From Desulfuromonadaceae bacterium (GTDB lineage Bacteria > Desulfobacterota > Desulfuromonadia > Geobacterales > Pseudopelobacteraceae), in contig JAQTQX010000009.1 of assembly GCA_028712075.1 (NCBI GenBank), positions 62,001 to 126,000 of the forward strand: a DNA stretch of 64,000 bases. Direction: 5' to 3'. The translations under genes and the position numbers were made by a program. Of the stretch, positions 6,637 to 16,081 are shown piece after piece (position 1 is the first letter of the stretch; every line of letters begins with the position of its first letter). The notes beneath the pieces are model-generated. The model worked only from the letters and a program-made list of their open reading frames with translations. It did no database searches and had not been told where the DNA came from.

Positions 6637-7398
6637 TCACTCCACCAACCCGGCCTTAACGGCGAACGGGTCCCATGACGATTCGCGGTGCGGCTCATAT
6701 TCCGTAACCTGCGCCAGCCAGTCGGCCACCCTCTGGCCGTAGAGCCGACCGATCACCGCCAGGCTCATATCCATCCCGGCCGAAACGCCGGACGAGGTGA
6801 CGACGGCGCCGTCATCAACCCAGCGGGCCTGCTTCACCCATTTCACCTTCGGACCCGGATCGGTGGACATCTTCCAGAACATCTTGTTGGTGGTGGCCGG
6901 ACGGCCATCGAGGATTCCTGCTGCCGCCAGAAACGAGGCGCCGTTGCAGACCGACATCACCAGCGGCGTCTGTTTAGCCTGTACCTTGAGCCACTCCATC
7001 GTCGACTGGTGCTTCAGGAGCGGAAACACCGCCATACCTCCCGGCACCAGCAGGAAGTCGAGACGCGGTGAATCGGCAAAACCGTAGTCCGCCACCGTCT
7101 TCGGTCCCTGGGCTGAGGCGACCGGCCCCGGTTTGGCGGCAATGGTCACCACCTGGACATCGACCCGCTCTTTCCCGGCCCATAGGGCTGCCGGGGCATG
7201 GCGCAGGTTGCCCCACATCTCCATCGGTCCGTAAGCGTCGAGCATCTCGAACCCGGGGAATATGAACACCCCCATGACCTTCTGTTGTACCTTTGGCGCT
7301 GTGGCCTGTACATCCAGATCCTTTGCTTCGCCTCGGTCGACGATGCAGGCCAGCACCATAAGGAGAGCGGCTACGACTCTCAGCAGTTTTCTGTTCAT
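6637..7398 (-). CDS. Exported DJ-1/PfpI-family protein
   Basis: 253 residues with an N-terminal signal (RKLLRVVAALLMVLACIVDRGEA). The DJ-1/PfpI fold follows: VMGVFIFPGFEMLDAYGPMEM (conserved Glu 51), FLLVPGGMAVFP, and the nucleophile elbow VMSVCNGASFL with Cys151. Its sequence is of the isonitrile hydratase/GlxA-amidase subgroup rather than the protease PfpI, and a signal peptide is unusual for this fold. Ribosome site AGGAG before the ATG. Substrate unknown. It precedes the SnoaL-like gene. Confidence 0.85.
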   Translation of the reverse strand: MNRKLLRVVAALLMVLACIVDRGEAKDLDVQATAPKVQQKVMGVFIFPGFEMLDAYGPMEMWGNLRHAPAALWAGKERVDVQVVTIAAKPGPVASAQGPKTVADYGFADSPRLDFLLVPGGMAVFPLLKHQSTMEWLKVQAKQTPLVMSVCNGASFLAAAGILDGRPATTNKMFWKMSTDPGPKVKWVKQARWVDDGAVVTSSGVSAGMDMSLAVIGRLYGQRVADWLAQVTEYEPHRESSWDPFAVKAGLVE

Positions 7399-7518
7399 CC
7401 GTTCGCTCCTTTTGTCCCCTCAGGCAGGGGAACAGTAGTATTTGTCCAGACGTTATAACAGCGAACAGGGCAAGTAATGCAATTTTCTACGAATGGCTCA
7501 AGAGTAACGATAAACGGT

Positions 7519-8223
7519 TCATATGAGCTCCAGTACCCGTTTCAAATCCGTTGCCTTGCGGCGCGAAATAGGGATAGGCGGGATATCGCCATTGTCCAGG
7601 ACAACCATCCGTTGATTGCTATCTGAGCGGATCGTTTTCCGTATGTGGCGGAGATTGACGACATAGCTCTTATGGACCCGGAACAGGGCCTGGCATGGAT
7701 ATCGCTCAAGGATAGTTTTCAGGTTCAGATGCAGATACCAGGATCTGGCTGCGGTAAAGATTCGGCAATAGTCGCCGTCTGACTGGATTGCGAGCACATC
7801 ATCGATTGCTATGAACCGGTAGGACCCGGACTCGGTCACCGGGATTCTTTTCATCTCCACCATACCGCTGAGAGGATTTTTCTCAGCTCCGGTCTGGGCG
7901 GTTACATCGACAAATGTCACTGCCCAGCAGGTCTGAGCAACTGGTGATGAGATGGTAAGCTGGGACAGATTGTTCATGATCGCCTTGCCCAGTATGTCGA
8001 TGATCATGGTCCTGCTTCCCCCCAACGGTGAGTTGATCATCTCCTGCAGAAGCCCGCGTACTTTCTCGCGACTCTTTCTTGGATGGTAGTGAAAAAGGCT
8101 CTCCCCAAACTCTCCAAGAGCGGGGCCGAAGACTTGACGAGCATGGTCATTTAAACCGATTACACGAAAATCTGACGAGAGGAGGACAATGCCGTAATTT
8201 AGTTTACTCAGCTCTTTTTCCAT
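7519..8223 (-). CDS. PAS-LytTR transcriptional regulator
   Basis: 234 residues. Residues ~1-110 look like a PAS sensor domain (LNYGIVLLSSDFRVIGLNDHARQVFG ... WAVTFVDVTAQ). Residues ~130-234 are a LytTR DNA-binding domain (FIAIDDVLAIQSDGDYCRIFT, ERYPCQALFRVHKSYVVNL, IPISRRKATDLKRVLELI). There is no REC domain, so it is not a classical two-component regulator and may sense a small ligand or redox state directly. No strong ribosome site. Its targets are not evident; the neighbouring kinase-like gene is 45 bases upstream on the same strand. Confidence 0.85.
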   Translation of the reverse strand: MEKELSKLNYGIVLLSSDFRVIGLNDHARQVFGPALGEFGESLFHYHPRKSREKVRGLLQEMINSPLGGSRTMIIDILGKAIMNNLSQLTISSPVAQTCWAVTFVDVTAQTGAEKNPLSGMVEMKRIPVTESGSYRFIAIDDVLAIQSDGDYCRIFTAARSWYLHLNLKTILERYPCQALFRVHKSYVVNLRHIRKTIRSDSNQRMVVLDNGDIPPIPISRRKATDLKRVLELI

Positions 8224-8268
8224 GGAATTTCACATTGAGGTTTTTGGGGTCATTTTGACTCCTGATGG

Positions 8269-9144
8269 TTACGTATACCGAATGACATTGAAACCTTCAT
8301 CCGGAGATGGTGGCACAAAGTAGCGCGTGATTTCGGCAAAATCACATTCGCTTGCCGTAAACGGATGGGATTCGGCAGCATTGCGTTCACGCAGGCGAGT
8401 TTTGCACGTTTCATCCGGGACATCGAGATAGTGAAGTTCGTGGGCAACCGCCGCTTTCTCGAAGATAGCCTTTGCCCATTGTCTGCTGGCCAGCGTATTG
8501 GCCGGAAAATCAAGGACAACCGAAAGTCCTGCTTGTAGCAGTGCTTCAACATGTCCGGCAAGTGCGCTTCGAAACCGTCCGGTGCAGCGTACGTAGTCGG
8601 AAAGGTCGTTGATTTCTTCGGGATACATCTGTGAAAGCCAATCGTCCTCGCTGACAAGGATGGCTTTCGGGGTTGCGGCCAGTTGCCGGGCAAAGGTTGA
8701 TTTTCCCGAACCAATCTTCCCGCACACGAGATAGAGGACCGGCGCCGACTCAGGCCTCACCAGTTCTGTTCCGTACGAATTGTCCACGACGCAGCGCCAG
8801 GCACCAGCGGAATCCCGATTAAAAACGTACGTCGCGTGCCGTTCCATGGCAAAGGCTTCACCGCTGTTCTGCGTGCCATTCAGAAGAGTCTGTGCCAGAA
8901 CAAGGGCCGTGTTGCCGCCTTCAACCACAACCATATCACCTTGCTTCACCACGAGGCTGTGGTTGAAATACTCCGCGATTGCGCCAAAGGCCTTGCGGAT
9001 TTGCTGCTTTCCGGTGGCGTTCTGGCCGGGACGCACTACGAGGGTGGCATCCTCGGAATAAAACTCCATCAACGCGTCAAAATCTTCACGATTTATAGCG
9101 CTATCTGCGGATTCGATAACCTGTCTGAGTTCATGTGACTGCAT
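8269..9144 (-). CDS. SnoaL domain fused to a P-loop kinase domain
   Basis: 291 residues with ribosome site AGGAGA. Residues 1-130 form a SnoaL/SgcJ-like domain (VIESADSAINREDFDALMEFYSEDA...RHATYVFNRD). Residues ~135-291 form an AAA/Zeta-toxin or aminoglycoside/chloramphenicol phosphotransferase-like P-loop domain with Walker A GKIGSGKST (142-150), a DFPAN segment and an LRERNA lid-like helix. The combination is unusual. It lies directly downstream of the leader peptide/terminator element at 9151-9342, so expression is probably controlled by attenuation. An antibiotic- or nucleotide-phosphorylating role is only a guess. Confidence 0.75.
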   Translation of the reverse strand: MQSHELRQVIESADSAINREDFDALMEFYSEDATLVVRPGQNATGKQQIRKAFGAIAEYFNHSLVVKQGDMVVVEGGNTALVLAQTLLNGTQNSGEAFAMERHATYVFNRDSAGAWRCVVDNSYGTELVRPESAPVLYLVCGKIGSGKSTFARQLAATPKAILVSEDDWLSQMYPEEINDLSDYVRCTGRFRSALAGHVEALLQAGLSVVLDFPANTLASRQWAKAIFEKAAVAHELHYLDVPDETCKTRLRERNAAESHPFTASECDFAEITRYFVPPSPDEGFNVIRYT

Positions 9145-9186
9145 AAATACTCTCCTGTGCTTTTGAAATAACCCAGGAAGCGGAAA

Positions 9187-9222
9187 TAAAAAAAACCCGC
9201 CTCCGTGGGGGCGGGTTTTTTG
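9187..9222 (-). terminator. Rho-independent terminator in leader copy 1
   Basis: AAACCCGCC / GGCGGGTTT stem with flanking A and T runs (functional in either direction), located between the leader ORF and the SnoaL-kinase start codon. Because a gene follows within 50 bases on the same strand, it is more likely a regulated attenuator than an operon end. Confidence 0.85.
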
Positions 9223-9252
9223 TGATTATGCAAACGCGCGCTAGCCCACCAT

Positions 9253-9303
9253 TCAATGAATGGTGGTAATAATCTGCGCGGTGTGAAGTTCGTAACGATT
9301 CAT
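9253..9303 (-). CDS. Leader peptide, copy 1 (16 aa)
   Basis: ATG at 9303-9301 to TGA at 9255-9253 encodes MNRYELHTAQIITTIH. The stop falls inside the left arm of the perfect inverted repeat 9246-9266, so ribosome position would decide whether that hairpin forms. There is no strong Shine-Dalgarno. A similar ORF (MNRHVLNTALFFSTIHRMVG) sits at the same place in the second copy. Confidence 0.45.
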   Translation of the reverse strand: MNRYELHTAQIITTIH

Positions 9304-9355
9304 ATTTTTCTGCTAACACAACAGGAAATCTGTTGTCAATATTTTTGTACAGCTC

Positions 9356-9590
9356 CTATCCTAAAACCACTTCCTGTTCGTTTTTTGCAGATACTTTAAA
9401 TAAACCCAGCTTAGTCTCCGCTTCGCAGGTAAAATTGTCGAATAATTGCTGTCTGCTGTTAACAGCTCCGCCCGTCTTGAGGCCAAATCGCCCCACAATT
9501 TTGTTTCTGAGTGCAAACAGATGGTCTACCCACTCCGGCCTCATTGTCCAGGCTTTCGAGACGTAGTCTCCCAATACTTGACGAGCATAT
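9356..9590 (-). pseudogene. Truncated DUF2867 gene fragment
   Basis: The frame ending at TAG 9358-9356 encodes PEWVDHLFALRNKIVGRFGL, KTGG, RQQLFDNFTCEAETKLGLF and KVSAKNEQEVVLG, closely matching the middle of the DUF2867 protein at 14110-14658. The N-terminal ~40 residues diverge and the C-terminal ~75 are missing; the break is at the leader element. Upstream the frame continues only as a shadow of the reductase gene. A disrupted paralogue. Confidence 0.75.
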
Positions 9591-9657
9591 TTGAAGATGG
9601 GACGGCATATGCAACTGGTTCCGTCTCCGCTCTTCATAAGATGGAAAGAGGAGATCC

Positions 9658-10659
9658 CTACGAATGCTTCACCAAAACCCGCCCACGGATTCCTCCCAGC
9701 AGAATCGCCTGTATCTTTTCCTCCAGACCTTCCAGGGAAACCTCCGTCACCATATCGTACAACTGCTCGGGCTTCCACTCTTCAGCAAGTTTTTCCCATA
9801 CCTGTAATCTGAGGTCCGATGGGCATTTAACCGAATCTATCCCGATGAGACTTACCCCCCGCAAAATGAAGGGAAAGACATTCAATGGAAGTTCTGCAGA
9901 TCCTACCAGACCGCAACAGGTGACTGCTCCACCGTAGCGGGTCGCCTTAACGGCTGCTGCCAAGGTATCACCTCCAACGACATCCACACAACCAGCCCAA
10001 CGCTCTTTCATCATCGGACGCTCCGAGCCAGCCGTCACCTGATCGCGTGTTATAATCTCCGCTGCCCCCAGATTACGTAGAAACAGTTCGTCGGAACTTT
10101 TTCCTGTGGCTGCCACTACCCGATATCCAGCCTTAGCCAGGATTGATACGGCAACGGCGCCTACCCCTCCTGTTGACCCGGTGACCAGAATATCGCCATC
10201 TGACGGCTTCACTCCGGCCCGCACAAGTTTCAACACCGAGAGTGCCGCCGTAAACCCGGCTGTGCCGAGTGCCATTCCTTCCTGCTCTGTCAAGCCGTCA
10301 GGAAGCCGCACGGCCCATTCGGATGGAATACGGATGTACTCCCCCCAACCGCCGTCGGTCTCCATCCCCAGGTCGTAGCCGGTGACAATGATCTTGTCTC
10401 CAACGGCAAAGGCGGCGCTTTCGCACGAAAGCACCTCACCAGCCGCATCTATGCCGGGAGTATGCGGAAACTGCCGTGTCACCCCCGGATTTCCCGTTGC
10501 AGAAAGTGCATCCTTGTAGTTGAGCGAGGAGTAGTTAACCCGCACAACGAGGTCTCCTGGCGGCAGGTCGTCTATACACCGATCCCTGATTTGCCGCACG
10601 AACTGCCCACCATCTGTTTTCTCCACTACAAGCGCCTTGAACTGTGTTGACGTAACCAT
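9658..10659 (-). CDS. YhdH/AcuI-type NADPH-dependent oxidoreductase
   Basis: 333 residues of the medium-chain dehydrogenase/reductase superfamily, without the zinc-site residues. NYSSLNYKDALSATGNPGV, PHTPGIDAAGEV, GTAGFTAALSVLKL and the NADP-binding VTGSTGGVGAVAVSILAKAGY are characteristic of the YhdH/YhfP family, which includes acrylyl-CoA reductase AcuI. The C-terminus SLEGLEEKIQAILLGGIRGRVLVKH is complete. A TetR-type repressor gene lies just upstream, with an operator-like palindrome between them, so regulation by that repressor is likely. The natural substrate here is unknown (acrylyl-CoA or a quinone/enone). Confidence 0.88.
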   Translation of the reverse strand: MVTSTQFKALVVEKTDGGQFVRQIRDRCIDDLPPGDLVVRVNYSSLNYKDALSATGNPGVTRQFPHTPGIDAAGEVLSCESAAFAVGDKIIVTGYDLGMETDGGWGEYIRIPSEWAVRLPDGLTEQEGMALGTAGFTAALSVLKLVRAGVKPSDGDILVTGSTGGVGAVAVSILAKAGYRVVAATGKSSDELFLRNLGAAEIITRDQVTAGSERPMMKERWAGCVDVVGGDTLAAAVKATRYGGAVTCCGLVGSAELPLNVFPFILRGVSLIGIDSVKCPSDLRLQVWEKLAEEWKPEQLYDMVTEVSLEGLEEKIQAILLGGIRGRVLVKHS

Positions 10660-10678
10660 GTGTTGCCTCCCATTTAAT

Positions 10679-10693
10679 TAGACTGATCGTCTA
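10679..10693. promoter_or_regulatory. TetR-type operator before the oxidoreductase gene
   Basis: TAGAC-TGATC-GTCTA, a perfect 5-bp inverted repeat around a 5-base centre, 20 bases upstream of the reductase start. The same half-sites recur at 11357-11371 upstream of the repressor gene. Identical sequence at two promoters is what an autoregulated TetR-family repressor would require. Confidence 0.7.
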
Positions 10694-10709
10694 TAAGCTG
10701 GCAAAAAAA

Positions 10710-11345
10710 TTATTTGCGCAGCCCTGCTAAGAAAAAATCTGCAAAGAGGTCAAGTGCATCAGGAGCCCCATCCAGTTTGGCACGCAAGATTGCGCCTTCC
10801 CACCCAATCCAGAAAGTGGCTGCCAATTGCTGGCAATCTGACATTTCTCCAATCTCACCAGATGTTTTTGCTTCTTCGAGACAACGAGCGACACGCGCCT
10901 GCCAGTCATGAAAAACCGCTTTAAGTTGTTCCCGGAAAGATTCCGGCAATGTACCCATCTCTTGACCAAGGTTTCCGACTAGGCAGCCCCGTCTGTACTC
11001 ATGACGAGCCATTCCGCTCCGCGCATCATTAGTGAAGGCTCGCAGACGCTGCAACGGTGGCAAAGTGTTATCGAGAAGAAATCGATCTAACTTACTCGCA
11101 AAATAGGCGGCATAACGCCCAACCAATTCTGTTCCAAAGGCTTCCTTGCTTCCGAAAAAATGATAGAAGGAACCCTTCGGCACACCAACTCGACGCAAGA
11201 TTTCATCAATCCCGGCTGACGAAAAACCCTTTTCAGTTAAAATCTCTACTCCGGCTCGAAGCAAAGATTCCCGTGTTTCGTTATAACCGGCGGCTTCTTT
11301 AGGTGGGCGACCGCGACGACGAGTTTTTATATCCATATTAGTCAT
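10710..11345 (-). CDS. TetR/AcrR-family transcriptional repressor
   Basis: About 211 residues from ATG 11345 (or nine bases later). The HTH is typical TetR: ESLLRAGVEILTEKGFSSAGIDEILRRVGVPKGSFYHFFGSKEAF. The C-terminal half (EYRRGCLVGNLGQEMGTLPESFREQL, FWIGWEGAILRAKLDG) matches the TetR subgroup that includes AcuR/NemR-like repressors, whose ligands are often electrophiles. Upstream frame to 11426 would include the operator, so the shorter start is preferred. It likely represses itself and the adjacent YhdH-type reductase through the two matching palindromes. Confidence 0.88.
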   Translation of the reverse strand: MTNMDIKTRRRGRPPKEAAGYNETRESLLRAGVEILTEKGFSSAGIDEILRRVGVPKGSFYHFFGSKEAFGTELVGRYAAYFASKLDRFLLDNTLPPLQRLRAFTNDARSGMARHEYRRGCLVGNLGQEMGTLPESFREQLKAVFHDWQARVARCLEEAKTSGEIGEMSDCQQLAATFWIGWEGAILRAKLDGAPDALDLFADFFLAGLRK

Positions 11346-11356
11346 ATGAAAATAAA

Positions 11357-11371
11357 TAGACCGATCGTCTT
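11357..11371. promoter_or_regulatory. TetR-type operator upstream of the repressor gene
   Basis: TAGAC-CGATC-GTCTT, the near-identical partner of the palindrome at 10679-10693, located about 12 bases upstream of the repressor start codon. Repressor binding here would block its own transcription or initiation. Confidence 0.65.
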
Positions 11372-11547
11372 TGAAAGTCAACCGTTTTTCTGAGCGTATT
11401 CTTGAGACTGGGCATATTATCCCCACTTGAAAAGTAAACGGTTAGAATTTCGGCTCTACAAACTATATTATTAATTCGTTTTAAACATTGTCTGCACGTA
11501 TGGTTCTTGAGTAGTGAAAAGTGGATGCTAACGTAGTCCATTGTTGA

Positions 11548-13187
<1,640 letters not shown>

Positions 13188-13200
13188 TGTATATCGTGAT

Positions 13201-14070
13201 TCAGGCTTTTTTGAGCAACGCCGGAGGCACCTGGGCCTCGCACGGGATCCTGACCTGGCATAGACCGCAGGGGGTGGCTCCGGTGCCGTAGGTTCTGGTG
13301 GCAAAAGGAGCGGTTGTTTCCCGGATATAGGTGAAACAGGCCTGCTTGTCGTGTCCCTCGTTTGTCGTGATGGCGTTGGCCGGACATCGTTTTGCGCAGG
13401 CGCCGCAGGTTCCCTTGGCATACCAGAGGCACCAGGCGTGATGGTCGTCGCCGTAAATTCGTTCTGTAACCGGAAGGTTGATGCGCGACACCACCGAGCC
13501 AAAGCGGACAGCCTTCCCCCAGCGGGTGATCATTGCGTCGGAGAGGCTAAAAGTGCCGTGCCCCGCGACGAAGGCGGCATGTCGTTCCGACCAGTTGGAG
13601 GCCAGACCAAAACGCTCTGACTGCTGATAGCCGAAATCGGGTAACCGCTCCGGCGCAACCGATGGATGACCTGCTCGTGTGAGAGTTTCTGCCAGATGGA
13701 GTCGCAGGTCGCAGTTGAACTCTTCGCCATGGAAACGTGAACGTGCCCAGCGTTCAGCCGGCACGGTCGTCTCTCTACGTTGGTCAGCGCGTGTTTCCGG
13801 AGTCTGCGGCAATAGATAGCTGATGACCCGTAACTCGCTGGCAGATGCCGTGCTGTCAGGAAATGCAAGGGCATAGGCCTCTTCAGGCGTCCAAAGAAAG
13901 GGGCCGATCATCGCTTTGTTGCGGAGAAACAGGGGATCATCGCCTTGGGCAACTGCCACATGCGGCATCGCCCAGGCCTTCTCTCCTGTTTCGAGATGAA
14001 GGCTGTTTCCAGGGGCGGATGCCCAGAAATCACGGATAATGCTCTCCACTTGAATAAGAGAATCAATCAT
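13201..14070 (-). CDS. QueG-like 4Fe-4S epoxyqueuosine reductase homologue
   Basis: 289 residues from ATG 14070 (GGGGAG seven bases upstream; an earlier in-frame start at 14091 is weaker). The C-terminal third carries the ferredoxin-like motif CLWYAKGTCGACAKRCP and a further CGLCQVRIPCEAQVP cysteine group, as in QueG-like two-[4Fe-4S] proteins. Preceding SLSDAMITRWGKAVRFGSVV is also found in QueG relatives. It lacks the HEAT repeats of true QueG, so a different reductase or dehalogenase-like activity is possible. Followed convergently by the VOC gene. Confidence 0.75.
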   Translation of the reverse strand: MIDSLIQVESIIRDFWASAPGNSLHLETGEKAWAMPHVAVAQGDDPLFLRNKAMIGPFLWTPEEAYALAFPDSTASASELRVISYLLPQTPETRADQRRETTVPAERWARSRFHGEEFNCDLRLHLAETLTRAGHPSVAPERLPDFGYQQSERFGLASNWSERHAAFVAGHGTFSLSDAMITRWGKAVRFGSVVSRINLPVTERIYGDDHHAWCLWYAKGTCGACAKRCPANAITTNEGHDKQACFTYIRETTAPFATRTYGTGATPCGLCQVRIPCEAQVPPALLKKA

Positions 14071-14109
14071 ATATTTCTCCCCATCCCTCATTTACTTTGT
14101 CCGGGTGCA

Positions 14110-14658
14110 TCAACGTTGCAGCTGCGTTACGACGCCTTTGAGCATTGCCGGAACAATCATCCGGTGAAACTGCTTCACCGGTAAAAAATAGAGTCTGCCA
14201 AGCCAATTGTGAAATGTGACAACGGTTGAAATGATCAGCTCCTTGTCGTGTTCGTTATTCGAATCACCCATGAATAGCGACACACGAAAGTTCAGATGCT
14301 TGTCATCTTCTCCTAAAATAACTTCCTGTTCATTTTTTGCAAATACTTTGAACAGGCCCAGTTTATCCCCCACGTTGCAGGTGAAATTGTCGTGTAATTG
14401 CTGTCTGTTGCCAGCTCCACCCGTCTTGAGGCCAAACACTCCGACAATTCTATTTCTGAGAGCAAACAGACTCTCAACCCACTCCGGCCCGGATGTGAAA
14501 AAGGCTTTCGCCACTTCGTCAATTGCCAGGTTTTGTCCATGCTGTTCAATGACCGATGAATAGCTATCGACGTAGTCCGAACGTTGATCCGGTGTGTGTA
14601 ATATGGATGCTGATGGCAGGCTGGTTTTATTGATTGATGTGTTAGTCAATGCAGGCAT
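14110..14658 (-). CDS. DUF2867 protein
   Basis: 182 residues from ATG 14658 (GAGGTAGAGAA upstream). The motifs GPEWVESLFALRNRIVGVFG, LKTGG, DKLGLFKVFAKNEQEVILGE, DDKHLNFRVSLFM and VTFHNWLGRLYFLPVKQFH are those of the DUF2867 family, soluble proteins of unknown function sometimes fused to SDR epimerases. A truncated relative lies at 9356-9590. It is 39 bases upstream of the QueG-like gene on the same strand. Confidence 0.85.
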   Translation of the reverse strand: MPALTNTSINKTSLPSASILHTPDQRSDYVDSYSSVIEQHGQNLAIDEVAKAFFTSGPEWVESLFALRNRIVGVFGLKTGGAGNRQQLHDNFTCNVGDKLGLFKVFAKNEQEVILGEDDKHLNFRVSLFMGDSNNEHDKELIISTVVTFHNWLGRLYFLPVKQFHRMIVPAMLKGVVTQLQR

Positions 14659-14738
14659 TTCTCTACCTCTTTGGGTTGGCAAAAGGGGGGCAGGCTGCTT
14701 ATCGCCTTCCGTGTTGGTATCGCACGTCCCCCTATTGT

Positions 14739-14832
14739 CTACTCGACCCTGATAACCACTTTCCCTTCGGCATGCCCTTCTTCAAGGTAGCGAAGCGCTT
14801 CGGGCACACTCCGGAGAAAAGCGCAGGTCATC
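14739..14832 (-). pseudogene. C-terminal tail of a zinc/quinone-type alcohol dehydrogenase
   Basis: The last 30 codons before TAG 14741-14739 read SVPEALRYLEEGHAEGKVVIRVE, the highly conserved tail of quinone oxidoreductase-like medium-chain dehydrogenases. Nothing upstream in frame continues the homology, so only the 3' end of a gene survives. Further evidence of deletions in this accessory region. Confidence 0.65.
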
Positions 14833-14926
14833 ATGGAAAGTGTACTCAGCAGGACGGGAAAAAAACGTGTTTTCATAGAGATCTCTGAAAGCCTGATGAG
14901 TGAAGTGAAACAGGTCTATTTGCCTG

Positions 14927-15553
14927 TTATGCGACGACACCCGTTACACAATAGAATAAACCCTGTGCAGGGTCATTCCCACTCGCAACCTCAATCTCGC
15001 AGAAGCCCGCGTCGGTCAGCATCTCTTCAACCTCGGCAAGGTCATATAGCGTAAATTGATGTACATGTCCCGGCCACGCGGCCAGATCTGATTTCGAGTT
15101 AAAACAGAGAGCGATCATTCCCCCGTCCTTCAACACGCGGCGGCATTCAGCCAGGGCCGCTGAAGGAGATTTCCAAAAGTACAAGGTATTAACGCTGCAA
15201 AGTTTTGAAAATTCCGCGTCCTTGTACGGTATGTTCTCAATGTCACCGAACCGAACTTCCGCCCTTCCAGCATTGATAGACTCACGGAGACGGCGGAAGA
15301 CACGTTTCACCATGTCGTTAGATATCTCTACTCCGGCAGCAAACGCGCATGAGTTGCCAGTAAGTATCTGTTCAAGCAAATAGCCGCTCCCAAACCCAAT
15401 CTCGATGAGCCTGTCATCAGCGTTCAGGGCAAGGCGATCCAACGTTAACGCATTCATCTCTGTATTAGCTTTTTCCAGCCACCGAGCGGTAAACAGGCGA
15501 CCAAACAAACCGGATGGCCGGGCCAGTTGCTTTGAAATGAACCTTTGAAACAT
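14927..15553 (-). CDS. Class I SAM-dependent methyltransferase
   Basis: 208 residues. RLIEIGFGSGYLLEQIL is the SAM-binding motif I, VEISNDMVKRVFRRL carries the acidic end of strand 2, GDIENIPYKDAEFSKLCSVNTLYFWKSP is motif II/III, and ECRRVLKDGGMIALCF the post-motif. This is the UbiE/MenG-like small methyltransferase type; its acceptor is unknown. A GGTGGTGAA precedes the ATG. Its stop overlaps a GCATAAC sequence that could be an attC-type core, but no matching right half was found. Copy 2 of the leader element lies ~180 bases upstream. Confidence 0.85.
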   Translation of the reverse strand: MFQRFISKQLARPSGLFGRLFTARWLEKANTEMNALTLDRLALNADDRLIEIGFGSGYLLEQILTGNSCAFAAGVEISNDMVKRVFRRLRESINAGRAEVRFGDIENIPYKDAEFSKLCSVNTLYFWKSPSAALAECRRVLKDGGMIALCFNSKSDLAAWPGHVHQFTLYDLAEVEEMLTDAGFCEIEVASGNDPAQGLFYCVTGVVA

Positions 15554-15732
15554 TTTGATAATTCACCACCAATATTATTTTGTCATGGAACGGTTCGCGC
15601 AGTTGGCCCGTTCGGGCAGCCTTTCCGCTCGACCGGATACTACTTGGTTGTGACTTCGCCTTTTTAGCCTTCTGCCTTTTTACTTTTGTCTCGTGTCAAG
15701 GGATAGACCGCTCCGGGGTCTTATAGACTGCA

Positions 15733-15922
15733 CTCCTCTGTTTTTGAAATAGCCCAGGAAGCGGAAATAAAAAAACCCGCCTCCGTGGGGGCGGGTTTTT
15801 AATAATCTTTAAAACATGCGCTAGCCCACCATTCTATGAATGGTGCTAAAAAACAGCGCAGTGTTAAGTACGTGGCGGTTCATTTTTTTGTGCTAACACG
15901 ACAGGAAATCTATTGTCAACAT
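15733..15922 (-). promoter_or_regulatory. Candidate attenuation leader, copy 2
   Basis: Second copy of 9151-9342 with TTGACA, the leader ORF, an 8-bp version of the CACCATTC/GAATGGTG hairpin, and the terminator at 15768-15800 (AAAACCCGCC...GGCGGGTTTTT). The homology runs through the ribosome site (AGAGGAG) but the expected ATG is absent and the downstream sequence is unrelated to the kinase gene. The regulated gene has therefore been lost or replaced. The methyltransferase starts 180 bases further on. Confidence 0.65.
15821..15883 (-). CDS. Leader peptide, copy 2 (20 aa)
   Basis: ATG 15883-15881 to TAG 15823-15821 encodes MNRHVLNTALFFSTIHRMVG, aligned codon by codon with the 16-residue leader of copy 1 except that the stop has moved. 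Conservation of the frame through many substitutions argues that the peptide or its translation matters. Confidence 0.4.
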   Translation of the reverse strand: MNRHVLNTALFFSTIHRMVG

Positions 15923-16081
15923 TATTATCCACGACCGGTATGGTTGAAAATACGGGTTTCGTGGCTTTTTCCCCTACTGAACAACTCCGTGACGGCGCAG
16001 CACCTCAAGATAGACGTCCGGTTCAGGGCGGATACGGTAATTATCGGTTTCGTGCGTCCATCGGCCTGCCGCTCTTTGTAT
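15923..16081. other. Gap with a short open frame of unknown origin
   Basis: Between leader copy 2 and the cytochrome gene the minus strand has an unstarted ~33-codon frame ending TAG near 15973, containing THETDNYRIRPEPDVYLEVL then RRHGVVQ. It looks like the C-terminus of a lost gene, but I cannot identify it. No other feature is visible. Confidence 0.3.

Larger units (their letters stand above)
9151..9342 (-). promoter_or_regulatory. Candidate attenuation leader, copy 1
   Basis: The minus strand contains in order: TTGACA at 9339-9334 as a possible -35, an ATG at 9303 starting a 16-residue leader ORF, a perfect 10-bp inverted repeat (9246-9266), a GC-rich hairpin with T-run (9187-9222) and a ribosome site just before the SnoaL-kinase gene. 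The whole ~190-base block recurs at 15733-15922. Leader ORF, hairpin and terminator in series before a gene is the layout of transcription attenuation. Confidence 0.65.

Noticed and set aside
9356-9778. Whole 140-codon frame as a gene
   Set aside because: Only 9356-9590 shows DUF2867 similarity. The upstream part is out of frame with, and inside, the oxidoreductase gene.
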